From the NCBI RefSeq assembly GCF_035222275.1, contig NC_085886.1, forward strand, positions 2,480,001-2,544,000: 64,000 nt of DNA, read 5' to 3'. A program made the position numbers and the translations under genes. Source of the stretch: Podospora bellae-mahoneyi. Its lineage: Eukaryota > Ascomycota > Sordariomycetes > Sordariales > Podosporaceae. The notes below the pieces were generated by a model. It ran no database searches, was not told the DNA's origin, and worked only from the letters and a program-made list of their open reading frames with translations. Every line of letters begins with the position of its first letter. Positions within the stretch are counted from its first letter, which is position 1. Shown here piece after piece: positions 1-11,888 of the stretch.

Positions 1-2200
1 AATAAGGAATCACCTAGGAACTGGAATATGGGGTTATGGATTAAGGACAAATGGGATTAAGGATTTAAGGGAAGGGGGGGCAATAATGGGATGGGAAATA
101 TGTTTTTGACGAGCGTTGGTTTTTGCCGTTCTTGAGGAGGTTTTGGGGGGAGGGGTTGTATATATCTTATGTGAGAGAGAAGAATATAACCTATCAGTGG
201 TATGGATATCTATTGGTGAGGCGTGAAACCAACTAACTGTAAATCGACTTCACTGTCGGTATCAAGATAGGCCGAGCAGTCTTGGTCGGAAAGATCAAGT
301 TTTGCTTAGAGTCTAAACGCTGTTTGTGTCAAGCATTTAAACCCTCTTTGGGACTTTGACTTGTGTTGTACTCCTTTGATTCTTTTTCCTTGACCATTGC
401 CGTCCTCATCACCACCTGGAACTTCCCATCGCGAGTTCTCACAACGGCCACTGACGACAACAATAACAAGAGGAGCACCCTCGGCGACCTTCTCTGGTTT
501 TTTGAGATAATACTGTGAGATCTCGGCGAGAAACATCCCCCTCACGGGCAGAGGCGGACGAACACGAGCAATCAAAGGAAAAGGAAGCAGAATGCGAAGA
601 GGAGAGAACTTGGATGGTTTGCAGCCGCTGTCATGTGGCGTTTGAGAAACTGCTCCTGTGATATCTGCCGACCTAAGCAGACGTCTGCCGCCTCTTCTGG
701 GTCAAGTTCGGGGTGGTGGGTGAGTCAATTCTGGCGGTACTTGACCACATTTGAGGAGCGTCCAAAGGCGAGGGCGGTTTGCCGGTGGTATCATCCTGCT
801 ATGTTTGTATCATTTTCTGTGAATGTCCAAGGCAGGTAAGGTAGGTGTTGACAGCATCGGATTCTGAGGAGGATTGACCACGATTGGTGACCCTTATCAA
901 GGACAATCTGGCCCCGGGTATGGAGCTTTAGCATGGAGCATGTTCACGAGGAGGATCTGCAGCCTGTCGTCTGGAACTGCTGCTGGCGATGGAGGCGCGG
1001 GTGGCGGCTTGAGGACACTGGTTGGGAGGTTGTTTTTGGGCCGGGGTACTTTCATGGATGTATGTGCTGTGGGGGGGGAGCACACTGTGGAGAATAACTC
1101 CCAATGTGCTATCGTTTTTGCTTTACGTATCCGGACATTCTACCCGAGTTTGGAGCGTGGCGTCGGGCTGGCGTGGGTCAGAGTAAAATTTGGAGAAGTC
1201 GTGACTTGGGCTGGACATCAATATCGATAAAATGTTTACCAATTGCCCGCGGTCACCAGTTTCGCCCAATGTTCCATCAATGCCAGAGCTGAGGCGTTGA
1301 GAGGAGGTTGCTTCAGAAATTTTTTGACCATCCACATTTTGTTTCCGAGCAGAGACGTCGAGAGTGTGCTACTCTGGGCTTTAACAGTCCAACATGAACT
1401 CCAAAGACTCGACAAGGGACAGCGACTGTCCAACAGATAGTGATGGCTCTATCTTCGGCCCTTTGATAGGGTCCATATGGGTACCAGGACCTTACCTATC
1501 CCACTACATTCTTGCACCGCCAAATAGAAGAACAACCCAACAGGAAGAAGAAGGAACGGACTGAGAATACCGAGGAAGGGGAGAAGCAACCAACTGGCGA
1601 GCAGCAATACCCGGAGTGGACGTGGTTCAAGTGTGGCCTCTGTTGAAAAGAAACTATACTTCTTTCAAGGTCAGGCATACCCCAATGCCGATTTCCTGGA
1701 GTATCACCTCCGAGGCCGATCGCGTATGTCTTCTATCTTCTATTTGAAGTGAACTCACCTAGTTACTAAATTGGTCCCAGATAAACGCGGGTCGCTGTGG
1801 TATATTTGTTATGGGTCAACAGATTCGGTGGCCCACGCTCCCTTTTTTTTTTTTTTTTTTTCTTCCACTTCGACTTCCAAGTCGTGGAAAGGCGTTGCGG
1901 TTACGAGAATGGGGGGACTTTTGCACTGGCAAAGATTTCAGAATGTTCTTGATAGCAGAATCCCATGGTGTTTGAAAGCTCCATCAAGCCAAACTGTCAA
2001 GACCTAGCTGCTCCCAGTGCTTCCGCTTCAAGACCATCCATTGTTGGAACCTCCCCTTCAAAACAATTTCACTAATCCAATCCTATTCTTATCTCCCTCC
2101 ATACCCCTCCCATCAACCCCCCAGACACCATCCCCAACCTAAGCACCCAACTCGCCAGCATGGCCGTTAGAGCCCCCAAGCAGCAAGTCCCCCATCCTGT
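1..2200. other. Gene-poor stretch at the window start
   Basis: I find no gene here that I can support. Open frames are short (under 120 codons), overlap on both strands and match no family I know. There is a T-run near 1843-1861. At 2050-2160 a pyrimidine-rich stretch precedes an ATG at 2160 that opens only 15 codons, so it resembles a gene leader without a gene body. Confidence 0.5.
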
Positions 2201-2218
2201 TTCATGAGGCCTTTTTCT

Positions 2219-2416
2219 TCAATAATGCTGATAGTTAAGGCTCAGCTGAAAGCATGTCGTATATACTGGAGTAGATATTGACAAGTTAGAAACTCCGTGG
2301 CGTTCTTGAGCTGAGCCATGCCCGCCGATGAGCACATTTGCGCCCGAAACTATCCTCGCTTGATCAATGATCTCGTCTTCTCTCAATAACTCAGCCGTAC
2401 CCTCAACATCATTCAT
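2219..2416 (-). pseudogene. Possible remnant of a family-61 glycosyltransferase
   Basis: About 65 codons read openly on the minus strand. Their middle resembles the signature of GT61 (DUF563) transferases: a run of the type EIIDQARIVSGANVLIGGHG, where family members have a stretch ending in D-V-L-(I/V)-G-x-H-G-A. The usual continuation G-L-T-H is absent and no further GT61 blocks appear on either side, so this would be an isolated fragment. The match rests on one short motif and could be chance. Confidence 0.25.
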
Positions 2417-2419
2417 TCT

Positions 2420-4869
2420 TCACCTTCTCCACATCCACTCCGACGGCACCAAAAGACAAAAGCTACATGGCATCCCACCTACATGGCCGGCTGTATGTAC
2501 TCGGACAAGCCTCACAAGCCAAAGAGCCAACCATGAAGTCTCCGTGTGACCCTGTCAGTTCTTATCTCCTGAAGACTACTGGCTGCAGGACACATCGGTC
2601 ACATGACATGGCCTACGCATAGTCCTGTGATATCAGTGTAGAAAAAGACAAATAGACTAGAACTTGGCATAGGCAAAGGCCTGGGGTGCAGCAGCATACC
2701 CGTCTACCCATCGTGGTCTAACTCTCCACGAGTTTGCATCAAATTAACCAATGAGCTCTTGGATGTTCACGATGAGTAATTGAGGATATATCCAGAATGT
2801 CTTGAACGTAGGAGGCCTGCCCCATTCGTGTGCGCTTCACTCGACCAGTCGGACACTCCGGCCCAGCAGTCCGGTGCGTCTGACCTCGGCGAAGTGTGGC
2901 GTTGAATGAGGGAGGTGTCAGTGCGAGAGTGTCACGCTGGTCAAAAAAAGCAAGACACAAATCAGGCAATATGAAATGGGCTGTGGTTGCGTGGTTGACT
3001 ACCCGCTTCCCCCCCTTCCCGCCTGCGAGCCACTGCAGAACCGGGTCACACAGCATATGTCTGCTCTGTGGATATGCAGAGGAACTCCTCGTCCGAGCAA
3101 CTGTTTTGCCGCCTCGAGGCCTGCTTGTCTGAGCGGGGAAGGGAAAACAAGCTATTGTTCTCCTCCAACAATGGCAAGTAGAAATACGGACCGTTGTCAG
3201 GTGAGATATAAAACAGACGCCAGCCCGCATGCGGGATGCCAATTGGGTGGGTTGCAGACAGCCAGGAGAAACCCCCACAAATTCCAGAGCCAAAGATGGG
3301 GCTGTCCTACATAAAGACAGTCTGAATTCGGGGGCCAATTGAAGGATGTAGACGGGAAACGGTTTATAAGTCGACGACAACAGAGATGGCGGTAGCTGGG
3401 GAAACCCCACGCTGACCCACTGGAACCCATGCATCCGGGAATAGGGATGGGGCCGAGGGGCCTGTCATGTTGTTCTAGAAAAGAGTGGTGGATTAGTAGG
3501 GCTGGTCTAAACTCCACATTGTCGATGCCAACACCTACAGCTCGATGCGACGATGCCCTGCTTCTGCTGGTGAGCGAAGGGTTCCCCAGGGACGAGGGTG
3601 CTGGCAAGGGACTGGCTGCGGGGCTGCCGAGGGCTCCGAGGGACAGTGCTGCCATCTCATGCTGTTTCCCGGTGTGATATGGGTCCAGCCAGCTCATGTG
3701 TGATGCTGCTTCTGTGCCGTCCTCCCAGACATCAATCAATTCAGCACAGAAGGATGGGGAGAGGTTGGGGAGACGCAGTGACAAAGGGTCGGAAAGCACA
3801 AGCCAAGCTGAGCCCTGAGCTTCCAGCAGCCTGCATCATCCCCCACCTCCCCACCTCCCTTCTCGGCGACATGCCGATGGAGCTTGAGAGCTCAGGATTG
3901 GGGTCATCGTCAAAAACACCATGTGTCTGCCGTTGGGAAGGCCCAGTGGGAAGACCCGGTGGGAAGGGGAAGGGGTCGAAAGGCAGGTTTCCTACTGCAG
4001 TTTGGCGCTTGAGCACACACGAGCCCCACTGAAATAGGTGTCGGGACTGGCTGCCGATGGCCGACGTTGTGATTTTTCTGTATGCGATTGGTAGTGTGAT
4101 TGGACCACTCGAATGGCCGTTTTTTTTTTCTTTGGAGTTGCTGATTCTTCGTTCGCTCGAAGTTCTTCGCCTCTCCAACTTCGAACCCCTCTTTTCCCTT
4201 TTCAACCTTCAACCTGCTCTCTCTCTCTCTCTCTCTCTCCTCTCACCTTCCACCCCGTCTCCTCCTTCTTCACACTCTCATCCCATCACTTCTCACCGGG
4301 GAATGTGTTAAACCCGTTCCTGTCGGTGCATTCCATCCCGTCCTTCCACCTCACCACCCCTCTCTCTCCTGAAACCGCAGCGGAAACTGAGGTTCCAGTT
4401 GTCAATTGCGCCCCGGTCCACCGCCCGCCGCAAAAAGGTACGTGCTCCTCTCACTCTGCCCCGCCATCCGCACCAAGTCCAGGGTAGCTTGGCCACGGCG
4501 CGCCGTTTCCTCTTTCTGCCTCTGGCCTGTGTCGCCTGCTTTTCGCACAGAAAAACAGAATCGCAGCAGGTACAATACTCAAAAGCAAAAGCTCTTACCC
4601 TTGCCGCGGTAGCACCGAGAAGCCAATTCCAGAGCTTAACCATTGACTCTTCTCTCTGCTCAGTTCTCCCACCACACCACGCCTTTCCCTCCTCCGCCTC
4701 CACCCTCCACCACTTTTTTCCTCGACCAACCACGCAAATTCCAATCCCTTCTCCGACCCTGAAGTGATTTTGTCTCTTCACATCTCCCGCCTCCATCAAC
4801 CACCCGCCATTCACGATCCATTCACCTTCCCCCCTCCCCCCCCCCAACCCTCCTAACCCAATCCTCAAT
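2420..4869. other. Intergenic region and promoter side of the KH-domain gene
   Basis: No supported gene. Two overlapping minus-strand frames of 200-231 codons (2739-3799) have no recognisable domain and look like chance frames. A (CT)n tract at about 4210-4241 and pyrimidine-rich DNA lead into the KH gene. A candidate 5'UTR intron (GTACGT at 4438, CAG ending at 4663) lies upstream of its start codon. Confidence 0.5.
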
Positions 4870-6118
4870 ATGTCTGCCCCTCAAGACTCTGTCCCGTCCA
4901 ACGGCGCCGACCTCAACGAATCCTTCGACCAGCTCAAGCTCAACGACGAGCCGCGCCTTGGTCCCGATGGAGAACCGGCTCCCAAGACGGACGAGGAATA
5001 CGCACAAACCCAGATGACCTTGCGGGCTATTGTGTCTTCGAAGGAAGCTGGGGTAATCATTGGAAAGGCTGGCAAGAATGTCGCTGATTTGCGTGATGAG
5101 ACTGGTGTCAAGGCTGGCGTGAGCAAGGTTGTTCCCGGCGTCTATGACCGTGTTCTCACCATCACCGGCGGCTGCGAAGCCATCTCCAAGGCCTATGCCA
5201 AGGTTGCCTCTGCTCTGATGGAAGGCGCTCCTGCTATGGGCATGGGAGGCGTCGTCGCTGCCAATGGAACTCATCGTATGTGCTCTTCTTGATGACCATC
5301 TCTGTTTACTGCGCTAACCTGGTGGGGCGACACAGCTATCAAGCTTCTTATCTCTCACAACCAGATGGGCACCGTTATTGGTAGACAAGGTCTCAAAATC
5401 AAGCATATCCAGGATGTGTCGGGCGTGCGCATGGTTGCGCAAAAGGAAATGCTGCCGCAGTCTACCGAGCGTGTTGTCGAGGTCCAAGGCACCCCTGAGG
5501 GCATCCAGCGTGCGACTTGGGAGATTTGCAAGTGCTTGGTCGACGACTGGCAGCGCGGCCAGGGCACTGTCCTCTACAACCCTGTGGTTCGCACAGGAAC
5601 TGGCGCGGGCGCGCCGGTGATGGGAGGTGCTAGCAGCTACCCCCAGGAGAGAGCGCCCTATGGCGGTTCATCCCGTGTTACACGGACCGGCAACGGCGCC
5701 GACTTTAGCAATGGCGGCCCTCGCCAGTACAACCGTCGCTCCGATTCCGATGCTGCTCAGCGCGGCCCTCCCACACACGACGAGAACGGCGAGGAAATCC
5801 AGACGCAGAACATCAGTATTCCCGCTGATATGGTTGGCTGCATCATTGGCCGTGCTGGTTCCAAGATTAGCGAGATCCGCAAGACTTCTGGAGCTCGCAT
5901 CTCGATTGCCAAGGTGGGTGCCTCTTTATCTGAGATGACAAGTGGTTTGTGCTGACCGGGGTGAACAGGCCCCTCATGACGATACCGGTGAGCGCATGTT
6001 CACCATCATGGGTAGCGCCAAGGCCAACGAGACGGCCCTCTATCTTCTGTACGAGAACCTCGAGGCCGAGAAGATTCGTCGCCAGGAGATGCAACAATCT
6101 GGTCAGGTTTCTGCTTAG
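4870..6118 (+). CDS. Triple KH-domain RNA-binding protein (PCBP/Rnc1-like)
   Basis: Predicted 377-aa protein from three exons: 4870-5275, 5336-5913 and 5969-6118. Both introns are short (60 and 55 nt); the first has a CTAAC branch site, and phases agree at each junction. Three KH domains lie at roughly residues 50-115, 135-200 and 265-345. Each shows the KH core I-I-G-x-x-G: GVIIGKAGKN, GTVIGRQGLK and GCIIGRAGSK. The linker between the second and third domains is Gly/Arg/Ser-rich. The architecture matches poly(C)-binding-type proteins such as fission yeast Rnc1 and budding yeast Pbp2, which bind single-stranded mRNA elements and influence stability or telomere-related transcripts. The specific target here is unknown. 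The ATG follows a pyrimidine-rich leader. A likely 5'UTR intron is 4438-4663. Confidence 0.9.
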
Positions 6119-7550
6119 GATGGAGAAGAGGACCAGAGAGGTCCCCGGCTGTAATACTTCGTATATGATGTACCTGAAGGAGTTTCCAAGGGTAGGATGA
6201 TGGTGAGCTGCCAGCCACGATCCGGGCGTTTTTTTTATTATTACTATTTGTTTTCCTGGTTGGTGTTGGATTTGGCAGTCCCTCGCTATGGGTCATTTCC
6301 AGATCTGACTGCCGCAAGGCACATCATTTTGGGGGGGGGCGGGATACGATGTGATGACAATTCCTTACCAAAAGCATTTCGCCAGCCACTTTTTTCCCCG
6401 GCAGGCATTTCACTCCCTCACCCTTACCAATCTCATCTTCATCGGTGGCCGCCAAACGACGGATCACGATCACCCCCATCAACAATTAGCACCACAACTA
6501 TACGGGCTCGTGGGCAACAAAGCTCTTGGGGTCACACCCACACAGAGAGCACGCCCAGCCACCGAAATCGAATTCCCCTCCCCAGTCCGATACGTCACAC
6601 CACTTAGTTCTCGAATCAGTTCTCACAACCCCCTCTGCTTACAACGAAAAAAAACCGATAAACACCAAAACTCTTTTCACCACGTCCACCCCATCTTATT
6701 TTCCGCCTTTACACCCCCCAACCGACGCTTGGACTTCAATATGCTCAATACAGCCGCGCGAACCGAATAGGTCTAGCCAATGTCAAAATTCACAGCTATT
6801 TTTTTCATTTTCCAGTCTTGTGTGTGGACGAGGCGATGGTTTTCTGCTTTGCCTGCGGTCACCATCACTAGCTAGCTCCGCCACCGCTCTAGAACCAAGA
6901 TTACTCACTTGTCTCTACTGATTTCTGGAGGGATGTAGAGATGGGGTATTTAGGTGTAGACTGGAGAAGATCAATATGAGCACTACGATGACTTTGCCTT
7001 TGCTTCCAAGGGGGTTTTAATGTGATGTACTGTACATAAAAATGTCGATGTGAAGGTCTGGTTTGATAGGTATGATCCAGGGTTGTCTAAGCTCTCTTTT
7101 TTCAAAATCATCTAGGGTTATCCAGCAGTAACCCTCTCTTGGCATTTTTCTTTTCTGGGTTCCCCAGAGTTCTCGAATGCCGGAGCAGGGCCCCCACCGC
7201 TGCCGGGTGGGCCAAGGGGGGGGGGGTGAACGGTGCGGGAACAGGGGAAGCAGCACTGAGCAGTTCACTAGGATAGCTAAGTGACAGGGGTGATCTTTCT
7301 GATAAAGCCACCCTGTCCGGAACCTCTTTTTGGTGACACACCACCTTGATGAGCGCGGCGCGGTTTCCGTCTCGTTGTGAACGCGATTTGGACAGATTGC
7401 GCCAACTGATTTTTTTCTTACCTAATTTTAGGAAGTGAGATTGGAAATAAATTCCAATCCACCTCTTGCGAACAGCAGCAACTTGCGCAAAACTGACGAA
7501 AGCTATACACAGCGCGCAACCAACAAACGGGCGGGTTACGAGAGACCAAG
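6119..7550. other. Intergenic region between KH gene and transporter
   Basis: Contains the 3' flank of the KH gene and the promoter of the transporter. Homopolymer G and T runs occur near 6230, 6331 and 7205. I see no coding or RNA gene. Confidence 0.5.
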
Positions 7551-8963
7551 ATGGCTCGCACCAAAGCCGCGCCGATCAGGCGGGAGCCGTCGTCTGAGTA
7601 CACCGCCGGGGAACTGAAACGGACGGCGAGTGGACGGGTTGTCGAAGAGGAGAATGGGACGGTGGCGGAAAAGGTGGAAAGGGAGATTGCAGACGCCGTC
7701 GTCGTGGTGACGAAGCCGGGGAAGAAGGAGGCGGGCGTGGTGACGCTTGTTGTCTGCGTGGCGGGGATATATGCCTCCTTGTTTGTTTTCCTCTGTCCCC
7801 CTTTCCAAACAACAGCCGTGATTGCTAACGGTGGACAGTCTAACCTGGGCCTACCTCCAAGAAAAACTCACAACGACCACCCACGGCCCGAACAAGGAAA
7901 GGTTCAAGTTCTCGGTTTTTCTCCTCACAATCCAGAGCCTGTTTGCCGGCTTGGGCGGGTTGCTCTTCACGTGGGTGAGCACACCCAAAGGGGAGAAGAT
8001 GAAGAGTCCGGTCCCCAACCGGGGGATCTTGCCACCGTTGCTGCTTGTCGCGGTGACGAACGCGTTGGCCGCGCCGTTTGGGTACGCTGCTTTGGGGCAC
8101 ATCGACTACATCACGTTCATCCTGGCCAAGTCGTGCAAGTTGCTGCCGGTGATGGCGCTGCATGTGACGGTTTTTAGGAAGAGGTACCCGCTTTATAAAT
8201 ACTTGGTTGTTGCGGCGGTCACGACGGGGGTGGCGGTTTTCACGCTGCATTCGGGGAGTAAGAAGCACAAGGCGGGAGGGGGAGGGAATTCGGGGCAGAC
8301 GGGGTGGGGGATGTTGCTGTTGGGGATCAACTTGCTGTTTGACGGGTTGACGAACAGTACGCAGGATTACATCTTTGGGGTTGATAGGAGCTATACGGGG
8401 CCGCAGATGATGGCTGCGAATAATTTGCTGAGCGGGGCGCTGACGGGGGGGTATTTGGTGATGAGCCCGTGGTTGGTGAGGACGGGGGTGGGGAGGTGGT
8501 TTGGGATGGATGTTGCTGGGGGTGGGGGGGAGCTGGTGGCTGCGCTGCAGTTTTTGGGGAGGCACCCGCGTGTTTGGAGGGATGTGCTTGGGTTTGCGGT
8601 TTGTGGGTGTGTGGGGCAGGTTTTTATTTGTGAGTTGTTTTTATCTTGAAGGGTCGTTGTTGATGTTGATGATGATGACGATGATGATGGTTGGATGGGT
8701 GGGTTGGCTAACAGGATGGGAATTTTCTAGTCCATACGCTCTCGACTTTCTCGTCGGTGCTGCTCGTTACTGTCACGGTGACGAGGAAGATGTTCACCAT
8801 GATTCTGAGCGTGATTGCGTTTGGGCATACGCTGTCCCAGATGCAGTGGTTGGGGGTTGGGCTGGTGTTTGGTGGGATTGGAGTTGAGGCGCAGATTGCG
8901 AGGAAGGAGAAGTTGGCCAAGGAGGCTGCTAAGAAGGCGGCTAAGGCTGGGAAGAAGGAATAG
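7551..8963 (+). CDS. hut1: HUT1-type UDP-galactose/nucleotide-sugar transporter (SLC35B1 family)
   Basis: Predicted 417-aa multi-span ER membrane protein from three exons: 7551-7780, 7839-8629 and 8731-8963. Intron 1 (58 nt, donor GTTTGT) contains CTAAC. Splicing restores the family block YASFLTWAYLQEKLTTT, which neither unspliced frame shows. Intron 2 (101 nt) joins VGQVFIF to HTLSTFSS, followed by the well-conserved LLVTVTVTRKMFTM segment. Members import nucleotide sugars, probably UDP-galactose or UDP-glucose, into the ER lumen; SLC35B1 has also been described as an ATP/ADP exchanger. The N-terminus has a charged cytosolic extension of about 60 residues. The C-terminus is an Ala/Lys-rich tail ending KAGKKE, similar in spirit to an ER-retrieval tail although not an exact KKxx. 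Substrate is inferred from the family only. Confidence 0.88.
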
Positions 8964-9806
8964 ATTTTTTTTTTTGGTGGGAAAGATAGATAGAAAGGGG
9001 GAAAACAGAGATACCGTACACTATAAGAAAGAAAGAGAGAGAGAGACAGAGAGAGACAGAGAGAGAGAGAGAGAGAGGGCATGTCATGGCATGGGGGAAC
9101 TGTATATATGTGTTGCTGTGGCATTGCTTGGGTGTTGGAGAGACAGAGGTTTTGTATGATATTTGAACATTGACCGCTTGAGAGCATTTGATAAGCTCCT
9201 AGTTTGCCCCTGTTTGACCAGTCTTTGTACCCTCTCTATCAACCACCCTCACTACTGGAGCAACATGCCTCTCGCCACTGCTCTTACAACCACCGAATCT
9301 TTGTGTGAAATAACTTGTTCATATACTTCATCTACAAGCCAAACTTGCCATCCCTAACCGCTAGTCTACGCCACCAATTCCCCCATTGTACGTAAACCAA
9401 ACGACAACCTCTCTCCTTAAAACAGCAAACAAAACCCTCCCAATCCCATCCAGGTCAAAACTCCTTGTATAAAAAAAAAGAAAACCCACGCCATGCGCTT
9501 AACAATTCAAAGCTATGTACTTGAGAAAATGCAACTTGGGCAGACAACCGAGCACCTGTCTAGATTGTCTCCGTTTGTGACTCGATCTCCTCCTGTCCCA
9601 GTCCTTGAAGACGACCAAATTGATAATCCAAATGCTGCAAAATTTCCCAAACAAAAAAAAAAAAAAGAAAAAAAAAAGGTCCCAAAACTAACCAAGCGCC
9701 TTCTCCGTGTATGTATGTATGTATGTTTGGGCCCAGCCAACAAAGCAAGAAGCACTTTCTTTACTTTGCACCAACCCCCCTATTCATCACCCCAGCAACC
9801 AACCCC
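8964..9806. other. Convergent 3' flanks of transporter and F-box gene
   Basis: The 3' ends of two convergent genes meet here. A (GA)n tract interrupted by GACA units lies at about 9028-9078, and A-rich runs at 9470-9480 and 9653-9678. No gene is seen. Confidence 0.55.
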
Positions 9807-11888
9807 TTACATAACCGCACACCCCACCGTCCTCCCCCTCTCCCTCCCCCTGTGCCCCTGCTGGTGCACCCCCTGATCCTCCTCCAACACCGCCCTCGTC
9901 GCCGTCACCCTCCTCCGTCTCCTCCACCCCCCCGCAACCTCCATCTCGTTCTCCGCCTGCATGTACTCGGCCCACTTCCTCTCCACCCTCCTCGCACCCC
10001 CCAGATCCCCCTTCAGCACCCGCCTCGTATGCTCATCGACAGTCATCTGCCACGTATGAAAACACCTCAGTCCAATCACCTCCTTTCCTTTCCTCCCCCC
10101 GCCGATCTCAACAACCCCATCCTTTGCCGGTCTTGCCATTAGAGGCTCCGAGTTCCTAGATAGGATCTCGAGAACCCCCGTCCAGGTGACAAGGGGGGTA
10201 TCATACACCGTCAACTCAAGCGTAGTCCTCGGGAGGGGAGGAGAAGAAGAAGCCGATGATGGGGGGGATAGGCTTCGGTTCCGAACCATATCGGCCGCCT
10301 CGGTAAGAGTAAGGTTCGAAATGCGGGTGTTGTCCATCACGACTGATTTCAGGCTTGTGCACGCCTGAAAAACGGGTAGCATCCCCACGTCCGAAACAGA
10401 GTCACACCCCGAGATGGAGAGGTGCTCCAGCTTTGTCGAGCACGGGGCTCGAGACAGGGCCGTGAATGAAGAGTTTGTTAAATGAGGCAACTCTTCCAGG
10501 TCGAGGTGGGTGAGGTTAGGGCACGAGGCGAGAATTGGGTCGAGGGCCGAGTCGGTCAGCTGGGTGAGGTTCGACAGGGAGAGGCCTTCGAGGTGGGGGG
10601 TGACGTAGGCGAGGGATTTGATGCTGTTGTCCGATAGGCGGCTGCAGCGGGTGAGGTCCAGGTGGCGGAGTTTGCGCGGGGGTGTTAGAGGGCGGTTGGT
10701 GAGCATGTCGAATTCGGGGGTTGGTCCCAAGATCATGGTTCTGAAGGTGTCGTCTGTCATGTCGGAGCAGTTGGATAGGATCAGTCGCTCGAGGTTGTTG
10801 GTCGAAAAGATGGCGGTTGCTACCTCGGCGTCGGACGAAAAACCGCGGACACTGCTCGCGCGGAGGTCGCGGAGTTTGGAGCAGCCTTCGAGGACGAATC
10901 GGATGCCGCGGGCGTCCATTTGTTTGCAACCAGAAACATCGAGGGTCTCCAAGTCGGGGCATTCCCGGGAGATGATCTTGCAGGTGGCATTGTTGACTGC
11001 TGGGAGGCCGGTGAGGTTGAGGTGAACGAGCTGGTTGTTAGCCTTGAGGAGGGTGTGTAGAGTCGGCCGTTGGAAGTTACGGCACCCTTCCAACGAAGTG
11101 CTGTAGAGGTTGTGGCAGGCGGCAACCAAGCGCTGAGCCCGTTGCATGTGCTCGATTTGGAGGCAGCCCCTGAGGTTGAGGTCGTGCACAAACGGTCCGG
11201 CCGTTTCCAGAATCTTGGTCAACGACTCGGCTGGGATCTCTCTGTAGAACTTTGAGGCGTCGAATTCCGTCCAAAGCTGGCCATCAAAGCACAGCTCATG
11301 GAACCTCTTTGACACTCGTGAGATCCGGACAAGCTCTTTTGGCGAGAGGAACGAGAGAACATAGATTTTGATCTCATTCGGTATCGTGTCCCAGAAATTG
11401 AAAATCTTGGCCCTCTTCTTGATTTCCGTCGGCAAAGAGATGGTCATCGGCGCGGAAACGGGGTGGTCAACTTTGCGAACCGCCAAGACAGACTCGATGC
11501 CATCGTAACCCGGTGTCTCGACAGCCGGCGTTGCGGCAACGGAAGTCGGGGCGGTTGACACGTCTCCAAACGAAAAGTAGGAGGAACTGCTGCTCGGTTG
11601 GCCAAACGGTGACGGCGTCGAAGCCAGGCTCACACACGACAGCGAAGAAGCCGAGCTTCTATACGGGGCGCTCGACGCTCTGGGACGGCTGATTCGGGCA
11701 CGGAGGCTCTGCGAAGACGATATCCGCTGCAGGCCCCTCAAAAGTCTTTGCCGGCCTTTGCTCTTGTGCTGCAACACCGGGAATTGCTCAGCAGCATCAC
11801 CTCCGGGCTGGACGTCCAAGCTGCCGGCCTCGGAAGCGGGGCTCGCCGGCGAACCCGGGGTCGTGTGGGAAATAGTGGAGTCGGCCAT
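9807..11888 (-). CDS. F-box and leucine-rich-repeat protein (SCF substrate receptor)
   Basis: Single-exon protein of about 693 aa. The start is the ATG at 11888 (MADSTISH), the first ATG of a longer open frame whose upstream 26 codons begin without one. Residues 1-150 are Ser/Ala/Pro-rich and probably disordered. An F-box lies at about 165-205 (DTIPNEIKIYVLSFLSPKEL). From about 245 to 560 there are amino-acid-type leucine-rich repeats with L-x-x-L-x-L-x-x-C repeats (LEGC, LDVSGC, LILSNC, LDLTRC, LSISGC). This is the layout of Grr1/Pof2/FBXL-type subunits, which bring targets to the SCF ubiquitin ligase. The exact orthologue and substrate are not known to me. The C-terminus is Arg-rich and low in complexity. 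Confidence 0.85.
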   Translation of the reverse strand: MADSTISHTTPGSPASPASEAGSLDVQPGGDAAEQFPVLQHKSKGRQRLLRGLQRISSSQSLRARISRPRASSAPYRSSASSLSCVSLASTPSPFGQPSSSSSYFSFGDVSTAPTSVAATPAVETPGYDGIESVLAVRKVDHPVSAPMTISLPTEIKKRAKIFNFWDTIPNEIKIYVLSFLSPKELVRISRVSKRFHELCFDGQLWTEFDASKFYREIPAESLTKILETAGPFVHDLNLRGCLQIEHMQRAQRLVAACHNLYSTSLEGCRNFQRPTLHTLLKANNQLVHLNLTGLPAVNNATCKIISRECPDLETLDVSGCKQMDARGIRFVLEGCSKLRDLRASSVRGFSSDAEVATAIFSTNNLERLILSNCSDMTDDTFRTMILGPTPEFDMLTNRPLTPPRKLRHLDLTRCSRLSDNSIKSLAYVTPHLEGLSLSNLTQLTDSALDPILASCPNLTHLDLEELPHLTNSSFTALSRAPCSTKLEHLSISGCDSVSDVGMLPVFQACTSLKSVVMDNTRISNLTLTEAADMVRNRSLSPPSSASSSPPLPRTTLELTVYDTPLVTWTGVLEILSRNSEPLMARPAKDGVVEIGGGRKGKEVIGLRCFHTWQMTVDEHTRRVLKGDLGGARRVERKWAEYMQAENEMEVAGGWRRRRRVTATRAVLEEDQGVHQQGHRGRERGRTVGCAVM

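Noticed and set aside
1504-1680. Possible coding fragment with WTWFKCGLC on the plus strand
   Set aside because: One short Cys motif followed at once by a stop; no second block in any frame.
2739-3799. Two overlapping minus-strand frames of 231 and 200 codons as a possible gene
   Set aside because: No domain, no consistent splice sites between them, and no protein-like composition.
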